A DNA stretch of 6,931 nucleotides. Origin: an uncultured Aquimonas sp. (lineage in GTDB: Bacteria > Pseudomonadota > Gammaproteobacteria > Xanthomonadales > Xanthomonadaceae). Location of the stretch: positions 1-6,931 of the forward strand of contig CAMLOR010000180.1 in assembly GCA_946481615.1 (NCBI GenBank), given 5' to 3'. Below are positions 1 to 4,949 of the stretch, piece by piece; position 1 is the stretch's first letter; every line of letters starts with the position of its first letter. The position numbers and the translations under genes are program-made. The notes under the pieces are model-generated. The model made no database searches. It saw nothing but the letters and a program-made list of their open reading frames with translations, and was not told the origin of the DNA.

Positions 1-583
1 CGTCGCGCGCGAACGGGCCCTGCGGGCCGGTTTCCACGGCGCGGATCTTGTCGACCGTCTCCATGCCCTCGACGACCTTGCCGAACACGGCATAGCCCCA
101 GGTGAAGCCGTTCTGCTCGGACACGAAGTCCAGGCGCGGATTGTCGACCACGTTGACGAAGAACTGTGCCGCCGCCGAGTGCGGATCGTTGGTGCGCGCC
201 ATCGCCACGGTGCCGCGCAGGTTGGAGAGGCCGTTGTTGGCTTCGTTCTTGATCGGCGCGCGCGTCGGCTTCTGCTGCAGATCGGCCGTGAAGCCGCCGC
301 CCTGCGCCATGAAGTTGTCGATCACGCGGTGGAAGATCGTGCCGTTGTAGTGGCCGTCGCGCACGTACTGCAGGAAGTTCTCGACCGAGTTCGGTGCCTT
401 GGCCGGATCGAGTTCGAGCACGATGTCGCCGAGGCTGGTGTGCAGCGCGACGCGCGGGCCGGCGACGGGCGCGGGCACGGCCGGCGGCACGGCGACCGGG
501 GTTGTGGCGGTCGGGGCAGTGTCCTGCGCCAGGCCCAGGGCCGGCAGCATGAAACCGGCCAGCACGAGGAATCGCTTGAACAT
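1..583 (-). CDS. ppiA: Periplasmic peptidyl-prolyl cis-trans isomerase, cyclophilin type (3' end cut off by window edge)
   Basis: Cyclophilins catalyse cis-trans isomerisation of Xaa-Pro bonds and help proteins fold. The 194 visible residues start with a signal peptide (basic MFKRF, hydrophobic core, likely cleavage near residues 19-21 at GLAQD), so the enzyme should act in the periplasm. A Pro/Ala/Thr-rich linker follows (about 22-42), then the cyclophilin fold. Visible family motifs are FHRVI (84-88, with the catalytic Arg86), FMAQGGG (91-97), MAR (128-130), QFFVN (140-144) and the VFGKVVEGM segment (167-174). The layout matches E. coli PpiA (190 residues), so probably only 15-20 C-terminal residues are missing. 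The start is supported by GGAG at 591-594 (minus strand), 7 nt upstream of ATG. It is transcribed divergently from gltX. Family assignment is very secure; the choice of ppiA over another cyclophilin symbol rests on the signal peptide. Confidence 0.93.
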   Translation of the reverse strand, partial: MFKRFLVLAGFMLPALGLAQDTAPTATTPVAVPPAVPAPVAGPRVALHTSLGDIVLELDPAKAPNSVENFLQYVRDGHYNGTIFHRVIDNFMAQGGGFTADLQQKPTRAPIKNEANNGLSNLRGTVAMARTNDPHSAAAQFFVNVVDNPRLDFVSEQNGFTWGYAVFGKVVEGMETVDKIRAVETGPQGPFARD

Positions 584-614
584 CGCGGATCTCCGGGGAT
601 GCGGGGGAGGCGAC

Positions 615-643
615 ATCTTACGGGTGCGGCGCCCGCTCGTCAT
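615..643 (-). promoter_or_regulatory. Candidate sigma-70 promoter of the cyclophilin gene
   Basis: On the minus strand a -35-like ATGACG (638-643) and a -10-like TAAGAT (615-620) are separated by exactly 17 bp. Each matches consensus at 4 of 6 positions. Transcription would begin near 608 and give a leader of about 25 nt carrying the GGAG ribosome binding site. The -35 hexamer overlaps the outer end of the palindromic repeat at 639-721. This is a prediction by eye from short motifs. Confidence 0.35.
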
Positions 644-721
644 TCCCGCGCAGCCGGCAATCCAGTGACTTTCGGCTGCGCCAGAGCAAAGTCGCTGGGT
701 CCCCGCCTGCGCGGGGACGAC
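639..721. repeat. Imperfect palindromic intergenic repeat (34-nt arms)
   Basis: The arms at 639-672 and 688-721 are inverted copies matching at 27 of 34 positions, around a 15-nt centre (673-687). Three mismatches become G-U pairs in RNA, so a long hairpin is possible on either strand. The outer ends read GTCATTCCCGCG on the left and CGCGGGGACGAC on the right. The inner ends carry CCAGTGACTTT and its near-inverse. I recognise this style of sequence as a dispersed repeat common in xanthomonad-type genomes, but copy number cannot be judged from one window. It fills most of the ppiA-gltX divergent spacer. Confidence 0.8.
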
Positions 722-752
722 CTTCGGTTCTGCGCGCGAATCGCGGGCGAAG

Positions 753-758
753 TAGAAT
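753..758 (+). promoter_or_regulatory. Candidate -10 element for gltX
   Basis: TAGAAT matches the sigma-70 -10 consensus at 5 of 6 positions and lies 29 nt before the gltX ATG. This would give a leader of about 23 nt. No convincing -35 is visible at the right distance, and no clear Shine-Dalgarno sequence lies before the gltX start. Confidence 0.35.
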
Positions 759-787
759 CTCGCCCCCGTTTCGAACGCGTTCATCAC

Positions 788-2179
788 ATGACCTGCCGTA
801 CCCGCTTCGCCCCCAGCCCCACCGGATACCTGCACATCGGTGGCGCGCGCACCGCGCTGTATTGCTGGCTCGAGGCGAAGCGCCGCGGCGGCGAATTCCT
901 GCTGCGCATCGAGGACACCGACCGCGAACGTTCCACCCAGGAAGCCGTCGACGCCATCCTGGAAGGCATGCGCTGGCTCGGCCTCGACTACGACGAAGGC
1001 CCGTACTACCAGACCCTGCGCATGCCGCGCTATCGCAACACCGCCGAGGACATGATCAAGGCCGGCAAGGCCTACCGCTGCACCTGCAGCAAGGAACGCC
1101 TCGAAGCCCTGCGCGCCGCGGCCATGGAAGCCGGCACCAAGCCGCGCTACGACGGCCATTGCCGCACCAAGAAGGAGCCCCCGGCGCCGGGCGAAGCCTT
1201 CGTCATCCGCTTCCGCAACCCGGACACCGGCTCGGTGGTGTTCGAGGACAAGGTGCGCGGCCGCATCGAGTGGAGCAACGAGGAGCTCGACGACCTCGTG
1301 ATCTGGCGCTCGGACGACTACCCGACCTACAACTTCGCGGTGGTGGTCGACGACATCGACATGAAGATCACCGACGTGATCCGCGGCGACGACCACATCA
1401 ACAACACGCCGCGCCAGATCAACATCTACCACGCGCTGGGCGCCACGCCGCCGAGCTTCGCGCACCTGCCGATGATCCACGGCTCGGACGGCGCCAAGCT
1501 CTCCAAGCGCCACGGCGCGGTGAGCGTGATGCAGTACCGCGACGACGGCTACCTGCCGCACGCGCTGCTCAACTACATCGTGCGGCTGGGCTGGTCGCAC
1601 GGCGACCAGGAGATCTTCTCGGTGCAGGAGATGATCGACCTGTTCCGCGTCGACGACGTCAACAAGGCCGCCTCGCGCTTCGATTTCGACAAGCTGGCCT
1701 GGCTCAACCAGCACTACATGAAGAACGACGATCCGCTCGAGGTGGCCGAGCATTTCGTGTGGCACCTGCGTGCCGCCGGCATCGACCTGGAAACCGGGCC
1801 GGAACCGGCCGACGTGGTGGTGGCGCTGCGCGATCGCGTGAAGACGCTGAAGGAAATGGCCGAGCGCGCCAAGGTCTGGTACCTGCCGCTGGAAACCTAC
1901 GACGAGACCGCGGTGAAGAAGAACCTCGTCGGCAACGCCGAACCGCTGCGCGCCGCGCGCGAAGCGCTGGCGGCGGCACCGGAATGGACGCCGGCCGCGG
2001 TCGACGCCGCGCTGCGCGCCGCCGGCGAGAAGCTCGGATTGCCGCTAGGCAAGGTGGCGCAACCGATGCGTACCGCGATCACCGGCACCGCGGTGTCGCC
2101 ATCGATCGAGCACACCGTGTATTTGGCGGGCCGCGAAGGCGCCCTGCAGCGCATCGACGCGGCGCTCGCGAAGACCTGA
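788..2179 (+). CDS. gltX: Glutamyl-tRNA synthetase
   Basis: A class I aminoacyl-tRNA synthetase that charges tRNA-Glu with glutamate in the cytoplasm using ATP. The protein has 463 residues, the normal bacterial length. The N-terminus [19 protein letters not shown] carries the RFAPSPTG glutamate-binding segment and the HIGH-type motif HIGG (16-19). RIEDTD follows, then VIRGDDH, and the second ATP motif KLSKR at 237-241. The C-terminal helical anticodon-binding region ends with the typical VAQPMR, ITGT and SP segments. The open frame extends upstream to 179, but homology begins at the ATG at 788, so that start is chosen. A zinc-site remnant is present: Cys98, Cys100 and Cys125 fall at the E. 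coli zinc-ligand positions, but position 127, His in E. coli, is Thr here, with a His at 124. It stands alone between two repeat-bearing spacers. Confidence 0.97.
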   Translation: MTCRTRFAPSPTGYLHIGGARTALYCWLEAKRRGGEFLLRIEDTDRERSTQEAVDAILEGMRWLGLDYDEGPYYQTLRMPRYRNTAEDMIKAGKAYRCTCSKERLEALRAAAMEAGTKPRYDGHCRTKKEPPAPGEAFVIRFRNPDTGSVVFEDKVRGRIEWSNEELDDLVIWRSDDYPTYNFAVVVDDIDMKITDVIRGDDHINNTPRQINIYHALGATPPSFAHLPMIHGSDGAKLSKRHGAVSVMQYRDDGYLPHALLNYIVRLGWSHGDQEIFSVQEMIDLFRVDDVNKAASRFDFDKLAWLNQHYMKNDDPLEVAEHFVWHLRAAGIDLETGPEPADVVVALRDRVKTLKEMAERAKVWYLPLETYDETAVKKNLVGNAEPLRAAREALAAAPEWTPAAVDAALRAAGEKLGLPLGKVAQPMRTAITGTAVSPSIEHTVYLAGREGALQRIDAALAKT

Positions 2180-2181
2180 AG

Positions 2182-2288
2182 CCCTCTCCTTCGAGCAGAG
2201 GGTTGGGTGAGGATGGTTTTCGCGCTTGCGAAACCTGACGGCACTCCGAACACCGTCCTCGACCCGGCCCTCTCCTTGAAGGAGAGGG
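2182..2288. repeat. Long imperfect palindromic element between gltX and zur
   Basis: The arms at 2182-2222 and 2247-2288 are inverted copies that align over about 41 nt with six substitutions and one single-base gap. Each arm begins at the outside with CCCTCTCCTT and contains its own small hairpin. The right arm forms a near-perfect one (CCCTCTCC at 2268-2275 with GGAGAGGG at 2281-2288); the left one is weaker (CCCTCT at 2182-2187 with AGAGGG at 2197-2202). The centre adds TTTCGC/GCGAAA (2218-2223 and 2228-2233). No T-run follows on the plus strand, so it is not a classical terminator, though the folded RNA could protect or attenuate gltX transcripts. It resembles CCCTCTCC-type dispersed repeats of Lysobacterales genomes (from memory). 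Confidence 0.75.
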
Positions 2289-2301
2289 GAAAAGCGTCGG
2301 G

Positions 2302-2307
2302 TATCAT
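2302..2307 (+). promoter_or_regulatory. Candidate -10 element for zur, implying a leaderless transcript
   Basis: TATCAT (5 of 6 to the -10 consensus) ends 6 nt before the zur ATG at 2314, so the usual start distance would place the first transcribed base at or next to the A of ATG. No Shine-Dalgarno sequence precedes the start, which fits. The -35 position would fall inside the right arm of the repeat at 2182-2288, where no good hexamer is seen at 17 bp (TTGAAG at 2276-2281 is 20 bp away). Confidence 0.4.
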
Positions 2308-2313
2308 CGCGCC

Positions 2314-2787
2314 ATGGCCGCCCCCTGCACCCACCCCGACCATGTCCACGACGCCTCCGCGCTCGTCGCCGAGATCGCCAAGGTCTGCGAGGAGCGCGGC
2401 CTGCGCCTGACGCCGCTGCGCGAGCGTGTCCTGCGCCTGGTCACGGAGTCCGAGCGCCCGGTGAAGGCCTACGATCTGCTCGACCAGATCCGCGACGACA
2501 AGGGTCCGGCCGCGCCGCCCACCGTCTACCGCGCGCTCGATTTCCTGCTCGAACACGGTTTCATCCATCGCCTGGCCTCGGTCAATGCCTTCGTCGGTTG
2601 CCACATGCCGCGCGTGCAGCATTCGGTGCCGTTCCTGATCTGCGACCGCTGCCACGCCGCGGTCGAACTGGAGGACGAACGCGTCGCCGCCTTGCTGGTG
2701 GAACAGGCCCGCGCGCTGGGCTTCCGCCCGCAGGCGCAGACGCTGGAAGTGCATGGCCTGTGCGCGCGCTGCAGCGATGAGCGCTGA
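2314..2787 (+). CDS. zur: Fur-family zinc uptake regulator Zur
   Basis: A cytoplasmic dimeric repressor that binds operator DNA when zinc-loaded and controls zinc uptake and mobilisation genes. The protein has 157 residues. The winged-helix DNA-binding domain covers about 15-90, with recognition helix PPTVYRALDFLLEHG at 68-82, which closely resembles E. coli Zur. The structural zinc site is CDRC (110-113) plus CARC (150-153). The regulatory site is also recognisable by spacing against E. coli: His85, Cys96, His103 and Glu118 correspond to His77, Cys88, His96 and Glu111. These features and the VHGLC segment point to Zur rather than Fur, PerR or Mur. Unlike E. coli Zur it lacks a His-rich C-terminal tail, but it has an N-terminal Cys5/His7/His10/His12 cluster. 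The 3' end overlaps the next gene by 11 bp, so the two are probably co-translated. Confidence 0.93.
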   Translation: MAAPCTHPDHVHDASALVAEIAKVCEERGLRLTPLRERVLRLVTESERPVKAYDLLDQIRDDKGPAAPPTVYRALDFLLEHGFIHRLASVNAFVGCHMPRVQHSVPFLICDRCHAAVELEDERVAALLVEQARALGFRPQAQTLEVHGLCARCSDER

Positions 2788-4135
2788 GGGCGCGTCGTCC
2801 GCACATCGTCCCGGTTTCGCGCGTGCGCTGCTCGCGCTGGCGCTGCTCGCCGGTGCCGCGCACGCCCAGGATTTCCCGCCCGAACTGCAGCCGCCACCGC
2901 CTTCGCCGCCGCCGGTCGTGAAACCGAAGCCGCGCGCCGCGCCGCCGGCCGAAGCCTTCACCGTACTGCCCGAGCCCGCACCGCTTTCGATCCCGCCGTG
3001 GCCGGTGGAGAGCGTCGGCCCGCCGGCGCTGATCGCCAGCGCCGATCCCGGCTCGGCGGAATTCATCGGCCCACCGATGGTGCCGCCCTTCGTGATCCTC
3101 GAAACCGAAGTCGCGCCCGGCAGCACCGCACGGCTGGACTGGAAAGCGAGCCAGGGCTTTTCCGGCAGCGAGGGCACCAGCCCCGTCACCGTCGTGCACG
3201 GCACGCGCCCCGGCCCCGTGCTCTGCCTCACCGCGGCCGTGCATGGCGACGAACTCAATGGCGTTGAGATCGTGCGGCGCGTGGTGAATGGCCTGGATCC
3301 GGGCCAACTCGGCGGCACCGTGATCGGCGTGCCCATCGTCAACCTGTTCGGTTTCAGCCGCAATTCGCGCTATCTGCCGGACCGCCGCGATCTCAATCGT
3401 TTCTTTCCCGGCTCGCGCTACGGCAGCATCGCCGGCCGCATCGCCTACAGCTTCTTCACCAACGTGGTGAAGCACTGCGACACGCTGGTCGATTTCCACA
3501 CCGGTTCGTTCGATCGCAGCAACCTGCCGCAGGTGCGCGCCGATCTCACCATCCCCGACGTGCTCGAATTCACCCGCGGCTTCGGCGCCACCACGGTGCT
3601 GCACAGCGCGGGCACGCGCGGCATGCTGCGCCTGGCCGCGATCCGCGCCGGCATTCCGGCGGTCACTTTCGAGGTCGGCGGGCCGGGCCAGCTGCAACCC
3701 GGCGAGATCGCGCACGGCGTGCAGGCCATCGAAACCCTGCTGCACAAGCTCGGCATGACGCGCGAACTGCCCACTTGGCAAGAACCGCAGCCGTTCTTCT
3801 ACGACTCGATCTGGGTGCGCGCCAATGCCGGCGGCCTGCTGCTGAGCGACGTGCAACTCGGCCAGCGCGTCGAGCGTGGCCAGCGCCTGGGCGTGGTGAT
3901 CGACCCGATCAACAACCTGGAGCGCGAGATCGTCTCGCCGGTGTACGGCCGCGTGATCGGCATGGCGCTCAATCAGGTGGTGCTGCCGGGCTTCGCCGCC
4001 TACCACCTCGGCGAGGAAACCTCCGAGCAACAGGCGGTGCGCGAGGCTGCGGCCAATCCCGAAGGCAGTCCGGTCGAGGAAGACCCCGACGCCGAGCGTG
4101 AACGCGAGGCCGACGACGAGTTCGAGGACGACTGA
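2777..4135 (+). CDS. Exported succinylglutamate desuccinylase/aspartoacylase-like (M14-type) zinc hydrolase
   Basis: A predicted zinc-dependent amide hydrolase or carboxypeptidase-like enzyme of the AstE/AspA group; its substrate is unknown. From ATG 2777 the protein has 452 residues. A signal peptide covers about 1-30 (Arg-containing start, ALLALALLAG core, AHA|QD cleavage). A Pro-rich linker follows (about 34-105), then the catalytic domain. Likely zinc ligands are His156 and Glu159 (HGDE) and His241 (DFHTGS). Asn207-Arg208 (DLNR) fits substrate binding, and Glu299 (FEVGGPG) is the likely catalytic acid/base. Residues 352-412 look like the barrel-sandwich C-terminal domain of this group, and an acidic tail (about 413-452) ends the protein. 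ATG 2777 overlaps the zur stop and gives a well-formed signal peptide; in-frame ATG 2753 would add eight residues and is less likely. Most AstE/AspA proteins are cytoplasmic, so export is notable. Family is secure; function is open. Confidence 0.88.
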   Translation: MSAEGASSAHRPGFARALLALALLAGAAHAQDFPPELQPPPPSPPPVVKPKPRAAPPAEAFTVLPEPAPLSIPPWPVESVGPPALIASADPGSAEFIGPPMVPPFVILETEVAPGSTARLDWKASQGFSGSEGTSPVTVVHGTRPGPVLCLTAAVHGDELNGVEIVRRVVNGLDPGQLGGTVIGVPIVNLFGFSRNSRYLPDRRDLNRFFPGSRYGSIAGRIAYSFFTNVVKHCDTLVDFHTGSFDRSNLPQVRADLTIPDVLEFTRGFGATTVLHSAGTRGMLRLAAIRAGIPAVTFEVGGPGQLQPGEIAHGVQAIETLLHKLGMTRELPTWQEPQPFFYDSIWVRANAGGLLLSDVQLGQRVERGQRLGVVIDPINNLEREIVSPVYGRVIGMALNQVVLPGFAAYHLGEETSEQQAVREAAANPEGSPVEEDPDAEREREADDEFEDD

Positions 4136-4140
4136 TCCCC

Positions 4141-4170
4141 GTGACGGCGCGGCAGGCCTGATGTTATATT
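4141..4170 (+). promoter_or_regulatory. Candidate promoter of the MerC-domain gene (leaderless)
   Basis: A -35-like GTGACG (4141-4146, 4 of 6) is followed after 18 bp by the -10-like TATATT (4165-4170, 5 of 6). The -10 ends 7 nt before the ATG at 4178, so transcription should start at the ATG itself. No Shine-Dalgarno sequence lies upstream. This promoter would make the MerC-domain gene and bTHX a unit separable from zur. Confidence 0.45.
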
Positions 4171-4177
4171 GTTGCGC
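4160..4177 (+). promoter_or_regulatory. Possible Zur operator (degenerate)
   Basis: GATGTTATATTGTTGCGC contains the left half-site ATGTTATA of the gammaproteobacterial Zur consensus (approximately TGTTATANTATAACA, from memory). The right half is poor: GTTGC stands where ATAAC is expected. It is the only AT-rich stretch in this GC-rich spacer and it covers the -10 element, where a repressor would act. Much of the AT-richness could simply be the -10 box, so this is a weak call. Confidence 0.3.
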
Positions 4178-4621
4178 ATGGCCCCGCTGCCCCCGTCATC
4201 CTTGTCCACCGCCGCCCTCGCCGGAGCCGGCGACCGCGTCGGCATGCTGGGCTCGCTGCTGTGTGCGTTGCACTGCGCCCTGTTGCCGCTGTTGATCGCG
4301 GGTCTGCCGGCACTGGGGCTGGGCTCGATGCCCTGGATCGACATCGACCAGGCCTTCACCGTGTTCGCCACGCTGCTCGGCATCACCACCCTGGCCTGGG
4401 GCTGGCGCCGCCATCGCGCCTACCACGCCTGGATGGTGCTGGTGCCCGGCCTGGCCTTGGTGTGGATCGGATCCTTCACCGGCCTGCACACGCACTCGCT
4501 GGGACACACCGTGGTGATGGTGGTCGGCGGTCTGGCCATCGCCGCCGCGCACCTGGTGAACCTGCGGCTCACGCACCAGGCCGCCCGGATGGTAGGCTAC
4601 GCGCCCTCGCAATTCCGATAA
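4178..4621 (+). CDS. MerC-domain integral membrane protein
   Basis: A small inner-membrane protein of the MerC family; founding members carry mercuric ion inward, while the many chromosomal relatives are uncharacterised and may handle other soft metals. The protein has 147 residues. Four hydrophobic segments are visible at about 23-48, 57-75, 84-102 and 109-128. The first holds the family metal motif CALHC (Cys29, His32, Cys33), preceded by DRVGMLGS. Further potential ligands are the LHTHSLGH run (His104, His106, His110), His125 and His133. ATG 4178 is preferred; an in-frame TTG at 4169 lies inside the -10 box and would add three residues. No merR, merT, merP or merA is nearby, so this is not a mer operon. 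Proximity to zur suggests zinc-linked regulation, which is inference. Confidence 0.85.
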   Translation: MAPLPPSSLSTAALAGAGDRVGMLGSLLCALHCALLPLLIAGLPALGLGSMPWIDIDQAFTVFATLLGITTLAWGWRRHRAYHAWMVLVPGLALVWIGSFTGLHTHSLGHTVVMVVGGLAIAAAHLVNLRLTHQAARMVGYAPSQFR

Positions 4622-4641
4622 GAGCACCAAGGAGCACGTAC

Positions 4642-4812
4642 ATGGGCAAGGGCGACCGCAAAACCGCCAAGGGCAAGCGCTATTCGAGCAGCTACGGCAA
4701 CGCCCGTCCGCACGGCACCGTCACCAAGACGGCGGCCGTGAAGAAGGCCACTCCGGCCGCCACCAAGGCTCCCGCCAAGAAGGCGGCGCCGGTGAAGAAG
4801 AAAGCCTCCTGA
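4642..4812 (+). CDS. Small ribosomal subunit protein bTHX with Lys/Ala-rich tail
   Basis: A 56-residue basic protein. Residues 1-23 (MGKGDRKTAKGK, then SSYGNARP) match the bTHX family, whose Thermus member sits in a cavity at the top of the 30S head and stabilises 16S rRNA; plant chloroplasts have a relative. The remaining 30 or so residues are a low-complexity Lys/Ala/Pro tail (9 Lys, with repeats like KKA and AKKAAP) resembling histone H1-type tails, absent from the 26-residue Thermus mature protein. An excellent AAGGAG at 4629-4634 lies 7 nt before ATG. The gene begins 20 nt after the MerC-domain stop and ends 8 nt before a strong terminator, so it is the last gene of this transcription unit. 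It may also have its own promoter inside the preceding gene, which I could not identify. Confidence 0.88.
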   Translation: MGKGDRKTAKGKRYSSSYGNARPHGTVTKTAAVKKATPAATKAPAKKAAPVKKKAS

Positions 4813-4820
4813 GGCTTGCG

Positions 4821-4848
4821 AAAAAACCCCGCTCCGGCGGGGTTTTTT
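4821..4848. terminator. Bidirectional rho-independent terminator
   Basis: A perfect 12-bp stem pairs 4821-4832 with 4837-4848 around the tetraloop TCCG. The GC core (CCCCGC/GCGGGG) is flanked by A6 on the left and T6 on the right, so it gives a hairpin plus U-run in both directions. It separates bTHX (plus strand) from the convergent hutI (minus strand) and should stop both transcripts. Confidence 0.95.
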
Positions 4849-4870
4849 GTTTGTGGTGGGGTGAGGCACG

Positions 4871-4943
4871 GGTTCGACAGGCTCACCCCGAACGGATATC
4901 GCGATCCGGGCAGCGACACCGTTCGCGGTGAGCCTGTCGAACC
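4871..4943. repeat. Near-perfect inverted repeat (25-nt arms) between bTHX and hutI
   Basis: The arms at 4871-4895 and 4919-4943 are inverted copies matching at 24 of 25 positions, with a 23-nt centre (4896-4918). The arm begins GGTTCGACAGGCTCACC and ends GAACGG. The TTCGACAGGCTCA core is a dispersed repeat familiar from many GC-rich proteobacterial genomes (from memory). It ends 6 nt before the hutI stop codon, so it lies in the hutI 3' untranslated RNA, where it could fold before the terminator. Confidence 0.85.
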
Positions 4944-4949
4944 GGCGCC

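Noticed and set aside
179..787. Upstream extension of the gltX frame
   Set aside because: The added residues lie antisense to the cyclophilin gene and across a repeat; GluRS homology begins exactly at ATG 788.
862..2238. 458-codon open frame overlapping gltX in another frame
   Set aside because: Arg/Ala/Gly-rich translation with no recognisable motif; it is the off-frame reading of a GC-rich gene (gltX is unambiguous).
2268..2288. Hairpin CCCTCTCC/GGAGAGGG as a terminator of gltX
   Set aside because: No T-run follows on the plus strand, and the hairpin is part of a larger palindromic repeat.
1897..3363. 488-codon minus-strand open frame
   Set aside because: It runs antisense across gltX, a repeat, zur and the AstE-like gene and has no family motif; long antisense frames are expected at this GC content.
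2582..4030. 482-codon minus-strand open frame rich in His, Ala and Gly
   Set aside because: Antisense of zur and the AstE-like gene, low-complexity composition, no start context; the plus-strand genes explain the region.
4178..4621. Mercury-resistance operon
   Set aside because: Only a MerC-domain protein is present; no merR, merT, merP or merA and no transposon ends are seen.
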